64,000 bases of DNA from CAVXDY01 sp963721335 (GTDB lineage Bacteria > Actinomycetota > Thermoleophilia > Miltoncostaeales > Miltoncostaeaceae): assembly GCA_963721335.1 (NCBI GenBank), contig CAVRIV010000002.1, positions 434,001 to 498,000 of the forward strand. Reading direction: 5' to 3'. Shown here piece after piece: positions 52,232 through 61,503 of the stretch. Made by a program: the position numbers and the translations under genes. The notes below the pieces were generated by a model, which was given only the letters and a program-made list of their open reading frames with translations, was not told the DNA's origin and searched no databases. Numbering within the stretch: position 1 is the stretch's first letter; each line of letters begins with the position of its first letter.

Positions 52232-53533
52232 GTGCCGAACGCCCTGGAGACCCGCGTCGCCGACCACTGCCACCGGCACGGCCTGCTGCCCCCCGGGCGG
52301 CCGGTGCTGGCGATGGTCTCGGGCGGGCCCGACTCCACCTGCCTGATGCACCTGCTGACCCGGATCCACGACGGCCCGGTGGGGGTGCTGGCCGTGGACC
52401 ACGGCCTGCGCGAGGCGTCGCGCCGCGAGGCCGAGGGGGTGCGCGAGCGCGCCGCCGCGCTCGGCCTGACGGCCCACGTGGAGCACCTCGGCCTGGCTCC
52501 TGGCGCGGGCGTGCAGGAGCGGGCCCGGACGGGCCGCCTGGCGGCCGCCGGCCGGGTGGCGCGCGAGCACGGCTACGAGCGCATCGCCACCGGCCACACG
52601 GCGTCCGACCAGGCCGAGACCGTGCTCTTCCGCCTGGCGCGCGGCGCCGGACGCACGGGGGCGCTCGGGATGGCCCCGCGCCGCGGCAGGCTCGTGCGGC
52701 CTCTCCTCTGCGCGACCGCCGCCGAGACGCGGCGCTGGTGCGCCGAGCAGGGCCTGGCGGTGGTCGAGGACCCGTCCAACTCCGATCCGGCCCACGCTCG
52801 CACGCGGGTGCGCGCGGGGCTGCTGCCGGCTCTCGCGGCGGTCCACCCGGGCGCCGAGGCGCACCTCGCCGCCGCGGCGGACCTGCTGCGCGACGAGGCC
52901 GAGCTGCTCGATCCGCTCGTCGAGGAGGCCTGGAGGCGGGCCGCCGCCGGCCCGGGCCTCGATCCCGGCGCTCTGGCCGTCCAGCCGAGGGCGATGCGCC
53001 GCCTGCTGGCACGGCGGCTGATCGCCGAGGCGGGTCTCGAGGGCGACGCCCTCGGCGGCGAGTCGGTGGCACGGGCGCTCGAGACCGCGGCCGACGGCCG
53101 CCGCCGCAACCTCCCGGGCGGGGGAGGGGTGAGCCTGGAGGGCGGTCGCCTCGTCGCCTTCGGGCCCGCTCCCGACGCCCCGCCCCCGGCGCCCCTGGCG
53201 GTGCCCGGCGCGACCCCGTTCGGCGAGGTGGTGGTGCGCGCCGCCGCCGCGGCGGCGGTCCCGCCGAGACCCGACCGGGTCGCGGTGCGGCTCGACGGCC
53301 CGGCCACGGTCCGCTCGTCGCGGCCGGGCGACCGCCTGGCGCTGCCCGGCGGCGGCCGGCGCGCGGTGGGCCGGCTGCTGGCGGATGCCGGCGTGCCCGC
53401 CCGCCTCCGCCATCTGGTGCCGGTCGTCGCCACCGGCGAGCGGGTGGTCTGGGTGGCCGGCCATCGCGCCGCCGCCGACCTCGTGGTGCGCGACGGCTCG
53501 GCGGCCGTCGTGCTGGAGCTGTGCCCGGCGTGA
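52232..53533 (+). CDS. tilS: tRNA(Ile)-lysidine synthase
   Basis: The PP-loop is SGGPDST at residues 30-36, followed by VLAVDHGLREASRREAEGV and IATGHTASDQAETVLFRLARGAG, the standard TilS motifs. The C-terminal half has the helical and TilS_C-like domains (SSRPGDRLALPGGG). It modifies the C34 of tRNA-Ile(CAU) to lysidine. I chose GTG 52232 because CATAAT lies 6 nt upstream. Its stop overlaps the hpt start (GTGA). Confidence 0.93.
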   Translation: MPNALETRVADHCHRHGLLPPGRPVLAMVSGGPDSTCLMHLLTRIHDGPVGVLAVDHGLREASRREAEGVRERAAALGLTAHVEHLGLAPGAGVQERARTGRLAAAGRVAREHGYERIATGHTASDQAETVLFRLARGAGRTGALGMAPRRGRLVRPLLCATAAETRRWCAEQGLAVVEDPSNSDPAHARTRVRAGLLPALAAVHPGAEAHLAAAADLLRDEAELLDPLVEEAWRRAAAGPGLDPGALAVQPRAMRRLLARRLIAEAGLEGDALGGESVARALETAADGRRRNLPGGGGVSLEGGRLVAFGPAPDAPPPAPLAVPGATPFGEVVVRAAAAAAVPPRPDRVAVRLDGPATVRSSRPGDRLALPGGGRRAVGRLLADAGVPARLRHLVPVVATGERVVWVAGHRAAADLVVRDGSAAVVLELCPA

Positions 53534-54070
53534 GCGAGGGCTCGATCGGCGAGGTCCTGATCTCGGAGGAGGTCCTGCAGGCGCGGGTGGCCGAGATCGC
53601 CCAGCGCGTCTCCGCGGACTACGCCGACCGCGACCTGCTGGTGATCGGCATCCTGAAGGGGGCGATCTTCTTCATCTCCGACCTCGTGCGGCAGCTCGAC
53701 GTCCTCTGCGAGCTCGACTTCATGGCCGTCTCGTCGTACGGGTCCTCGACCCACTCGTCGGGGGTCGTGCGGATCCTGAAGGACCTCGAGGTCCCCATCG
53801 CGGGCCGGCACGTGCTGCTGGTGGAGGACGTGGTCGACTCCGGTCTGACGCTCTCGTACCTGATCAAGAACCTGCGCGCGCGCGGGCCGGCGTCGCTCGA
53901 GATCTGCGCCCTCCTCACCAAGCCCGGACACCGCCGGCTGGCGCATCCCCACCCGCTACGTCGGCTTCGAGCTCGATGACGTCTTCGTGATCGGGTACGG
54001 CCTCGACCACGCGCAGCGCTACCGCAACCTTCCCTACATCGCGGCCCTGGAGCTGGAGTCGGAGGGCTGA
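53530..54070 (+). CDS. hpt: Hypoxanthine-guanine phosphoribosyltransferase, frame broken near 53940
   Basis: ISEEVLQARVAEIAQRVSADY starts the protein; the PRPP loop is VLLVEDVVDSGLTLSYLI and FMAVSSYGSSTHSSG precedes it. After ICALLTKPGHRR the frame shifts by one base and continues IPTRYVGFELDDVFVIGYGLDHAQRYRNLPYI to the stop at 54068. The 541-nt span is one base more than a multiple of three, so a single inserted base near 53940 explains it. It salvages hypoxanthine and guanine. The tilS-hpt pair is conserved in bacteria, and loss of hpt alone would be unusual, so I favour sequence error. Confidence 0.88.
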
Positions 54071-54167
54071 CCCTGCCCGGCGTCCGAGCGGCACGTCTCC
54101 AGGGTCGTCCGAGAAGCCGGCCACCGTTCCCTCGAGCGGTCCCACACCGAGCGGACGGGAGGAAGCA

Positions 54168-54381
54168 CTGCGGCTCAGTCGGCATGCGAGGAACGCGATG
54201 CGGCTCTACGGGGTGGGGCCGCCTGACGTTCGACGCGATCCTGGCCAATCCTCTCGAAACCGGCCAAGATGCCCGTGGAAACCTCGTGGTGATAGGCCAT
54301 CTCGGGGAGCGCCGGATCAGGATCGTGATCGCGGCGGACGATCCCGACTTCGTCATCACCGTGCACGAGAGGAGGACGTGA
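54168..54381 (+). CDS. DUF4258-like protein, frame broken near 54230, CTG start suspected
   Basis: One frame reads RLSRHARNAMRLYGVGPPDV and the next frame continues DAILANPLETGQDARGNLVV and ending FVITVHERRT, together the usual 70-residue DUF4258 plan with its N-terminal HA-RM helix. One extra base near 54229-54231 explains the shift. The only start in place is CTG at 54168, 5 nt after GGGAGG; no ATG or GTG fits there. DUF4258 proteins resemble RelE-like toxins and are often paired with DUF2283, as here (the next gene shares one base with its stop). Confidence 0.55.
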
Positions 54382-54674
54382 TGCGCGCCGAGTACGACAG
54401 CCGGGCCGACGCGCTGGCGATCGATCTCGTCGCCGATCCGATCGCAGCCTCCGGCGAGGGCGTCGACGACCGCTGCACCGTGGCCCTGGACGCACAGGGC
54501 CGCGCCGTCAGCGTCGAGCTCCTCTACCCGGGCGACGGTCTGGAGTCATCTCTCGGCACGGCAGCCGAACGTTACGGTCTCGATGCCGAGGCGCTGATCG
54601 CCGCGGCCCGGTCGGCCTTGGCGGCCCCCGATCGCGAGATCGTGCTGGAGGTCGGCGGCCGGACGCCCGCGTGA
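54381..54674 (+). CDS. DUF2283-like protein
   Basis: The 97-residue protein opens MRAEYDSRADALAIDLV, close to the DUF2283 consensus (YD...DALYI...), followed by DDRCTVALDAQGRAVSVELL. DUF2283 proteins commonly lie beside DUF4258 and are suspected antitoxin partners. Its ATG shares a base with the DUF4258 stop (TGATG), so the two are coupled. The C-terminal 40 residues are an extra helical tail. Confidence 0.7.
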   Translation: MRAEYDSRADALAIDLVADPIAASGEGVDDRCTVALDAQGRAVSVELLYPGDGLESSLGTAAERYGLDAEALIAAARSALAAPDREIVLEVGGRTPA

Positions 54675-54731
54675 ACAGAGAAACGGTTGATCCCGGAGAG
54701 CGACTGACCTCGGCGGCGTAGCCTCCTCGCC

Positions 54732-55562
54732 GTGACTGACCCGCTCGCCTGGCTGTCTCCCCCCTGCGTCATGGGGGTCCTCAACGTGACCCCGGACTCG
54801 TTGTGGGGCGGGGTGGGAGCGATCGATCCGGAGGCGGCGCTCGGCCGGCTGGAGGAGATGGCCGCCGACGGCGCCGCCATCTGCGACGTCGGCGCCGAGA
54901 GCACGCGTCCCGGCGCCGAGCCGGTGGACGCCGAGGTGCAGCTCGCGCGCCTGTCGGGGGTCCTCCGCGCGCTGGCCGTGGCGCCCGCGCCGCTCGCCCT
55001 GTCGATCGACACGTCCCTCGCCCGCGTGGCGGCGGCCGCGCTCGACGCGGGCTTCACGCTGGTGAACGACGTCACGGCCGGCCGGGCCGATCCGGCGCTG
55101 CTGCCGACGGTCGCCGAGCGCGGGGCGGCCGTGTGCCTGATGCACATGCGCGGCGACCCGCGCACGATGCAGAGCGACCCGCGCTACGACGACGTGGTGG
55201 GGGAGGTGCGCGAGCATCTGGCCGCGCGGCTCGCGGCGGCGGTCGATGCCGGCGTGCCCGAGGAGCGGGTGCTCCTCGATCCGGGCATCGGCTTCGGCAA
55301 GACCCTGGAGCACAACCTGGCGCTGCTGGCCGGCCTGCCCGTCCTCGCCGAGCTGGGGCGGCCGCTGGTGGTGGGGGTCTCGCGCAAGGGCATGTTCGGC
55401 ACGCTCCTCGGGCGCGAGGTGGCCGAGCGGATGCCGGCCTCGGTGGCGGCGGGCCTGGCGGCCGTGGCGCGCGGCGCGGCGGTGCTGCGGGTGCACGACG
55501 TGCGCGATACGGTGGACGCGCTGGGTGTATGGACGGCGGTGGAGGCGGCGGAGGGGCGATGA
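54732..55562 (+). CDS. folP: Dihydropteroate synthase
   Basis: The N-terminal signature VMGVLNVTPDSLWGG is clear, followed by ICDVGAESTRPGAEPV, VNDVTAGR, MHMRGDPRTMQ, LLDPGIGFGKT and VVGVSRKGMFG. These form the pterin and p-aminobenzoate sites of DHPS. In the first motif the common DSFSDGG is replaced by DSLWGGV, a notable change near the pABA loop. The GTG at 54732 lies 7 nt after TAGCCT (leaderless pattern). Stop overlaps the folB start (ATGA). Confidence 0.93.
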   Translation: MTDPLAWLSPPCVMGVLNVTPDSLWGGVGAIDPEAALGRLEEMAADGAAICDVGAESTRPGAEPVDAEVQLARLSGVLRALAVAPAPLALSIDTSLARVAAAALDAGFTLVNDVTAGRADPALLPTVAERGAAVCLMHMRGDPRTMQSDPRYDDVVGEVREHLAARLAAAVDAGVPEERVLLDPGIGFGKTLEHNLALLAGLPVLAELGRPLVVGVSRKGMFGTLLGREVAERMPASVAAGLAAVARGAAVLRVHDVRDTVDALGVWTAVEAAEGR

Positions 55563-55930
55563 GCGACCAGCGCCTCACGATCTCGATCCGCGGGCTCGAG
55601 GCCTTCGGCCGCCACGGGGTGCACGACTCCGAGCGCGAGCTGGGGCAGCGCTTCGTGGTCGACCTCGACCTCGAGGTGTCGCGGCTCGCGGCGGTGCACA
55701 GCGACGACCTGGCCGACACGGTCGACTACGCGGCCCTCGCCCAGGCGGTGGCGGCGATCGTGACCGGGCCGCCGGTGCGGCTGCTGGAGCGCCTGGCCGG
55801 GCTCATCGCCGACCGCGCCCTGCAGGAGGAGGGCGCCCGCGCGGTCACGGTGACCGTCCACAAGCCGCACGTCGCGCTGCCGCAGGTCGTGAGCGAGACG
55901 TCCGTCACCCTTCACCGCGCAGAGCCCTAG
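55559..55930 (+). CDS. folB: Dihydroneopterin aldolase
   Basis: The 123-residue protein has ISIRGLEAFGRHGVHDSERELGQRF, VDYAALAQAVAAIV, and ALPQVVSETSVTLHR, the FolB motifs with catalytic Lys in VTVHKPHVALP. It cleaves dihydroneopterin to hydroxymethyl-dihydropterin. ATG overlaps the folP stop by 4 nt, and its last base begins the folK GTG. Confidence 0.92.
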   Translation: MSDQRLTISIRGLEAFGRHGVHDSERELGQRFVVDLDLEVSRLAAVHSDDLADTVDYAALAQAVAAIVTGPPVRLLERLAGLIADRALQEEGARAVTVTVHKPHVALPQVVSETSVTLHRAEP

Positions 55931-56454
55931 TGCTCTACTGGCTGGGCCTGGGGGCGAACCTGGGCGACCGCCGGGCGGCCCTCGAGGCGGCCCTCGTGTG
56001 GCTCGGCCGCGCCGGGGCTCGGGTCGAGGCCGTGAGCCCCGCCTACGAGACCGCCCCGCGCGATCTGGAGGACCAGCCGTCGTTCGTCAACGCCGCCGCA
56101 CGGGTGGCCACCGACCTGTCGCCGCCGGAGCTCCTCGGCGCGATCAAGCAGATCGAGGCGGGGCTCGGGCGCGATCCGGACGGGGTGCGGTTCGGCCCGC
56201 GCGCCATCGACTGCGACATCCTGCTGTGGGACGGCGGCGCCTGGCGAGACGCGTCCCTGGAGGTGCCTCACCCGCGCCTGGCCGAGCGGCGCTTCGCCCT
56301 CCTGCCGCTGCTCGACCTCGACCCGGACCTGACCCTTCCCGACGGCCGCCGCCTGGCCGACCTGGCCGCCGCGATCGACCCGGCCGATCAGCCCGTGGAT
56401 CGCCTCCGGGAGCCGCTCGCGGTGCCGGGGGCGGAGGAGGGGGGTGAGCTATGA
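55930..56454 (+). CDS. folK: 6-hydroxymethyl-7,8-dihydropterin pyrophosphokinase
   Basis: LGLGANLGDRRAALEAAL is the start; AYETAPRDLEDQPSFVNAAARV and the signature FGPRAIDCDILLWDGG follow, then VPHPRLAERRFALLPLLD. These are the HPPK motifs. The GTG at 55930 shares one base with the folB TAG. Length is 174 residues. Completes folP-folB-folK. Confidence 0.93.
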   Translation: MLYWLGLGANLGDRRAALEAALVWLGRAGARVEAVSPAYETAPRDLEDQPSFVNAAARVATDLSPPELLGAIKQIEAGLGRDPDGVRFGPRAIDCDILLWDGGAWRDASLEVPHPRLAERRFALLPLLDLDPDLTLPDGRRLADLAAAIDPADQPVDRLREPLAVPGAEEGGEL

Positions 56455-56484
56455 TCCACGGCCTCTCGCGCCAAGGAGCACGCG

Positions 56485-56804
56485 ATGTCCCACACCGATG
56501 AGCTCGAGGAGTACGACGCGGAGCTTGAGCTGCGTCTCAAGCGCGAGTACGCCGATGTCTTTCCGCTTTTTCGCTACTGCGTACTCACGCAGGAGGCGAC
56601 GTACCTCTGCAATCACTTCGACCGGGACTTCATGCCCCAGGCCTCGTACCCGTTCTTCCACATCACGATGGAGGACGTGTGGGTGTGGGACAAGAACCGG
56701 CCCACGCGGATCATCCCGAAGGTCGAGATCTACACGACCCAGGACGTGACGGTGGAGATCCTGAAGGGCGTCGAGCCGGTCGAGGCCAGCGACTCGACGG
56801 TCTG

Positions 56805-56805
<1 letters not shown>
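56485..56805 (+). CDS. DUF2469 family protein
   Basis: The 106-residue protein matches the actinobacterial DUF2469 family: LEEYDAELELRLKREYADVFPLF, TYLCNHFDRDF and DVWVWDKNRPTRIIPKVEI. Its function is unknown. AAGGAG precedes the ATG and TATGAT at 56450-56455 could be its own -10. It shares one base with the coaX ATG (TGATG) and so is coupled to coaX. Confidence 0.85.
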
Positions 56806-57598
<793 letters not shown>

Positions 57599-57602
<4 letters not shown>

Positions 57603-58657
57603 AGAAGCGCATGCGGGCCATCCTGGCCGAGCGCGCCGCCGACGCCGCCCGCGCCGAGCAGGCCGCCTCGCGGGGCCCCGGCCCGATCGCGGAGCCGTTC
57701 GAGATCGCCGGCCTGCGGCTGGAGAACCGCCTGGTGCAGGCGCCCCTGGCCGGCATCGCCAACTGGGCGTTCCGGCGCCAGTCGCGCCGCCACGGCGCCG
57801 GCCTGGCGGTGTCGGAGATGATCGCGAGCTTCGGCATCCGCTACGCCAACCGCAAGACCGAGGGCATGCTCGCCATCGTCCCGGACGAGCACCCGGTGGG
57901 CGTGCAGGTCTTCGGCGCCGACGTGGGTGCCATGGCCGAGGCCGCGCGGGCCGTGGAGGCGGCCGGCGCCGACCTGGTCGACATCAACATGGGGTGCCCG
58001 GTGCCCAAGATCTGCAAGACCGGGGCGGGCGCGGCGCTGCTGGCCGACCCCCGCGAGGCCGCCCTCCTCGTGGAGGCGATGGTCCGCGCCGTGGACATCC
58101 CGGTGACCGTGAAGATGCGGCGCGGCCTCACGCCCCAGGACTCCACGCCCGCCGAGACCGCACGGCACCTCGCCGGCGCCGGCGCCGCCGCGCTGTGCTT
58201 CCACCCCCGCGCCGCGGCCGAGGAGTACGAGGGCCGCGCGGACCACCGGGTCACGGCCGAGGTCGTGGCCGCCGTGGACGTGCCGGTCATCGCCAGCGGG
58301 GACATCGTCACGCCGGGCGACGCCCGGCGCGTGCTGGAGGACACGGGGTGCGCGGCCGTGGCCGTGGGGCGCGGCGCGCTCGGCTACCCGTGGGCCTTCG
58401 GCGACATCCTGGCCGGGGTCGCCCGCCCCCGCCCGGACCTGCCCGAGGTCGTGGACGAGATCACCGCCTTCGCCGCCGATGTGCGGCTCGCCCTCGGCGA
58501 GTCGCGTGCGTGCGGATACATGCGCAAGTTCTACGGTTGGTATCTCGCCGGCCACGAGCTGCCGCCCGGCGAGCTCGAAGCGCTCCTCACCACCCCGACC
58601 CTGGACGGCGCCCTCGCGCGCCTCAGGTCGGTCGCCGCGGCTCCGGCCGCCGCTTGA
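57599..58657 (+). CDS. dusB: tRNA-dihydrouridine synthase
   Basis: The FMN TIM barrel has LVQAPLAGIANWAFR, the active-site Cys in INMGCPVPKICKTGAGAALL, VTVKMRRGL, FHPRAAAEEYEGRADH, and VIASGDIVTPGDARRVLEDTGCAAVAVGRGALG. These match DusB. It reduces uridine in tRNA. The GTG at 57599 overlaps the coaX stop. A N-terminal basic stretch of about 30 residues is longer than in E. coli DusB. Confidence 0.93.
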
Positions 58658-58729
58658 ATCCCCCCTGGGGCGCGGCTACCTTACGCCGCCGCCCCGCGCG
58701 ACCGCTCCACACGGAAGGAGCCCACCCCG

Positions 58730-59218
58730 ATGGACCGCGAAGTGATCCTCACGGAAGAGGGCTACAGCAAGCTCAAGGAGGAGATCGAGTATCTCTCCAC
58801 CACGAAGCGCCGCGAGGTCGCGGAGCGCATCAAGGAGGCACGCGAGTTCGGTGACATCTCCGAGAACTCGGAGTACGACGACGCCAAGAACGAGCAGGCC
58901 CAGGTCGAGTACCGCATCCAGTCGCTCGAGCAGAAGCTGCGCAACGCCCGCGTGGTGGACACCGAGCAGGTCTCCACGGAGACCGTCTCGATCGGCGCCC
59001 GCGTGACCCTCAAGGACACCAAGAGCAAGGCCACCCGGAACTACTCGATCGTCGGATCGGCCGAGGCGGACCCCAAGAACGGCCGCCTCTCCAACGAGAG
59101 CCCGGTGGGCAAGGCGCTGCTCGGCCGCAAGAAGGGCGAGAAGGTGACCATCCCGGCGCCGCGCGGCGCGCTCGAGTACCAGATCGTCAAGATCGCGCGG
59201 TCCCCGGCGGAGCACTGA
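58730..59218 (+). CDS. greA: Transcription elongation factor GreA
   Basis: The coiled-coil N-terminus contains the acidic tip AREFGDISENSEYDDAKNEQ that enters the RNA polymerase channel; the C-terminal FKBP-like domain has SNESPVGKALLGRKKGEKVTIPAP. It has 162 residues, full length. GreA rescues backtracked polymerase. The ATG has GGAAGGAG upstream. It has its own leader after dusB (72 nt) and runs into lysS. Confidence 0.95.
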   Translation: MDREVILTEEGYSKLKEEIEYLSTTKRREVAERIKEAREFGDISENSEYDDAKNEQAQVEYRIQSLEQKLRNARVVDTEQVSTETVSIGARVTLKDTKSKATRNYSIVGSAEADPKNGRLSNESPVGKALLGRKKGEKVTIPAPRGALEYQIVKIARSPAEH

Positions 59219-59265
59219 GCGCAGAGGACGACGCCGCCGGGCCCGAGGGCGGGCTCGCGGCGCTG

Positions 59266-60714
59266 GTGGCCGAGCGCCGGGCGAAGGCCGAGGCGCTTCG
59301 CGCGCGGGGCGTGGATCCGTTCCCGCGCCGGTACGAGGGGCGCGCCGAGATCGCCGAGGTGCGCGCGGCCCACGAGGCCCTCGAGCCCGGCGTGGTCGGT
59401 GAGGAACGGGTGCGGGTGGCCGGGCGCGTGGCGGCCCGCCGCGGGCAGGGCAAGGTCGCCTTCCTCGACCTCGAGGACCGCAGCGGGCGCATCCAGCTCT
59501 GGGCGAGCGTGGACCGCCTGGGCGAGGAGGGGATGGCGGCGACCCTCGACCTCGACCTGGGGGACATCGTCGGCGCCGCCGGGGCGGTGGCCCGCACCCG
59601 GCGCGGCGAGCTGAGCGTGGCGGTGGACGAGGTCGTGCTGCTCGCCAAGGCGCTGCGGCCGCCGCCGGACAAGCACGGCGGCCTGCGCGATCCGGAGCTG
59701 CGCTTCCGCCAGCGCTACCTCGACCTGATCGCCGACCCCCAGGTGCGCGACGCCTTCGTCACCCGGGCGAGGGCCATCGCGGCGGTGCGCCGGTTCCTCG
59801 ACGACCGCGGCTTCGTCGAGGTGGAGACCCCCACGCTCCAGCCGGTCTACGGGGGCGCCGCCGCGCGCCCGTTCGTGACCCACCACAACGCGCTCGACCG
59901 CGACCTCTACCTGCGGGTCGCCACCGAGCTCTACCTGAAGCGCCTGATCGTCGGGGGGCTCGAGCGGGTCTACGAGCTCGGAAAGGACTTCCGCAACGAG
60001 GGGGTGAGCCACAAGCACAACCCCGAGTTCACGATGGTGGAGACCTACGAGGCCTACGCGGACTACCGCGGCGTGATGGAGATGCTGGAGCAGCTCGTGG
60101 CGCACGTCGCCCGCGAGGCCACCGGCGGGACGACGGTCCCGTGGAAGGGGGCGGAGATCGACTTCGCCCCGCCGTGGCGGCGCGCGGACCTGCGTCAGGC
60201 GCTCGCGGAGGCGAGCGGCATCGACGTGCGGGAGCACGCCGACGAGGCGGGGCTGCGAGCCGCCATGAGGGCCGCGGGCCTCGACGCGCCCGACGGCGTG
60301 CCCTGGGCGAAGCTGGTGGACGGACTCCTGACCCAGACCCTCGAGCCCACCCTGATCCAGCCCACGATCCTCCTGGACTACCCGGTGGAGTTGTCGCCCT
60401 TCGCGAAGCGGAGTCCCGACGACCCGGGCGTCGTCGAGCGCTTCGAGGCCTTCGCGGGCGGGATGGAGATCGCCAACGCCTTCACCGAGCTCAACGACCC
60501 CGACGACCAGCGGCAGCGCTTCGCCATGGCGGCCGCCGACCGGGACGCCGGCGACGACGAGGCGCCGCCGGCCGACGAGGACTTCCTGATCGCGCTCGAG
60601 CACGGCATGCCGCCGACCGGGGGCCTCGGCCTGGGCATCGACCGGCTGGTGATGCTGCTGACGGACCGGCACAGCATCCGGGAGGTCATCCTCTTTCCGG
60701 CGATGAGGACCTGA
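59266..60714 (+). CDS. lysS: Lysyl-tRNA synthetase (class II)
   Basis: OB-fold anticodon domain (VRVAGRVAARRGQGKVAFLDLEDRSGRIQLW) followed by class II motifs: motif 2 in YELGKDFRNEGVSHKHNPEFTMVE and motif 3 in GMPPTGGLGLGIDRLVMLLTD. It has 482 residues from GTG 59266. In-frame coding continues 17 codons upstream to a CTG at 59215 that overlaps the greA stop (CTGA), giving the plausible beginning SAEDDAAGPEGGLAALVAERR. Either start is possible. Confidence 0.95.
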   Translation: MAERRAKAEALRARGVDPFPRRYEGRAEIAEVRAAHEALEPGVVGEERVRVAGRVAARRGQGKVAFLDLEDRSGRIQLWASVDRLGEEGMAATLDLDLGDIVGAAGAVARTRRGELSVAVDEVVLLAKALRPPPDKHGGLRDPELRFRQRYLDLIADPQVRDAFVTRARAIAAVRRFLDDRGFVEVETPTLQPVYGGAAARPFVTHHNALDRDLYLRVATELYLKRLIVGGLERVYELGKDFRNEGVSHKHNPEFTMVETYEAYADYRGVMEMLEQLVAHVAREATGGTTVPWKGAEIDFAPPWRRADLRQALAEASGIDVREHADEAGLRAAMRAAGLDAPDGVPWAKLVDGLLTQTLEPTLIQPTILLDYPVELSPFAKRSPDDPGVVERFEAFAGGMEIANAFTELNDPDDQRQRFAMAAADRDAGDDEAPPADEDFLIALEHGMPPTGGLGLGIDRLVMLLTDRHSIREVILFPAMRT

Positions 60715-60809
60715 CGGGCGGAGGCCACGGCCCGCTCCCACGTGTTTCCGCCGCCCGGGCCACGGGCACCACCCAGGGCGTCCGTGACAACGAGCGGAGG
60801 GTGTTCGAA

Positions 60810-60992
60810 ATGACCGAGTCCGGAAAGGCCCAGGAGCTGAAGGGCAGGGCCAAGGAGGCCGCCGGCGCCGTGACCGGCGACGACGAGCAGAAGCACGAGG
60901 GCCGGGCCGATCAGGCGAAGGGCAAGGCTCGGCAGGCGGGGGAGAAGCTGCGCGACGCGGCCGAGGATCTGAAGGACGCCGCGCGCAAGTAG
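60810..60992 (+). CDS. CsbD family stress protein
   Basis: The 60-residue hydrophilic protein has the CsbD pattern: AQELKGRAKEAAGAVTGDDEQKHEGRADQAKGKARQAGEKLRD. CsbD proteins are general-stress, sigma-B-type products of unknown function. GGAGGG is 9 nt before the ATG. GTTT at 60744 with GGGCAC 16 nt downstream loosely fits a sigma-B/F-type promoter. Confidence 0.85.
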   Translation: MTESGKAQELKGRAKEAAGAVTGDDEQKHEGRADQAKGKARQAGEKLRDAAEDLKDAARK

Positions 60993-61028
60993 CCCTCGGC
61001 GGCAGCCCGTCCGCGACCGAGGAGGGAC

Positions 61029-61145
61029 CATGAAGAAGCAGATGTACGCGCTGCTCGGAATGGCGACGTGGAAGCTCGCCAAGACCTACGGCCGGCGCCG
61101 GCTTCGGAGCGCGGGCCGCTCCTGGGTGCCGCGCTCGGCGCGGTG
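61029..61145 (+). CDS. Very small basic protein (38 aa)
   Basis: The frame reads MKKQMYALLGMATWKLAKTY and ends in a basic tail (RRRLRSAGRSWVPRSAR). A strong GAGGAGGG lies 3-4 nt before the ATG, and it is followed directly by a terminator. Similar short proteins starting MKK...WK.AKTY occur in actinobacteria, as far as I recall; none has a known role. It follows csbD by 36 nt. Confidence 0.5.
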
Positions 61146-61152
61146 ATGGATT

Positions 61153-61180
61153 CGCAGGGCGCCCCCGCGGGCGCCCTGCG
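61153..61180 (+). terminator. Strong terminator upstream of rpsR
   Basis: A perfect 12-bp stem (cgcagggcgccc at 61153-61164 with gggcgccctgcg at 61169-61180) and 4-nt loop. TATATT (61182-61187) follows directly and may be the -10 of rpsR. Confidence 0.75.
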
Positions 61181-61224
61181 CTATATTCCCTCGCCGCGCG
61201 CAAGCGAGAGCAACGAGGGAGCGC

Positions 61225-61503
61225 ATGGCGAAGCCGAGAGGCCGGGCACGATCCAAGACGAAGGGCCGCAAGGGCGGGGCGCCCGCCCAGCGAAAGCGGC
61301 GGCCGCAGCTCGGGCTCGAGGAGATCGACTGGAAGAACTATCCGTCGCTCCGGCGGTTCGTCAGCGAGCGGGGGAAGATCCGGTCCCGGCGCATCACGGG
61401 CCTGTCGCGGCGCCAGCAGTCGCTGGTCGCCAAGGCGGTGAAGCGCGCCCGCACGATGGGCCTGCTCCCCTATCCGGACCAGGATCGCAAGATCCGCCAC
61501 TAG
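61225..61503 (+). CDS. rpsR: 30S ribosomal protein bS18 (zinc-free type)
   Basis: The core IDWKNYPSLRRFVSERGKIRSRRITGLSRRQQSLVAKAVKRARTMGLLPY is S18 throughout. There is no cysteine, so this is the zinc-independent (C-minus) form. A basic 30-residue N-terminal tail is present. S18 usually sits in rpsF-ssb-rpsR-rplI; here it stands alone between a terminator and clpC, so it may be a second copy used under zinc limitation (inference) or a moved sole copy. GAGGGAGCG precedes the ATG. Confidence 0.92.
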   Translation: MAKPRGRARSKTKGRKGGAPAQRKRRPQLGLEEIDWKNYPSLRRFVSERGKIRSRRITGLSRRQQSLVAKAVKRARTMGLLPYPDQDRKIRH

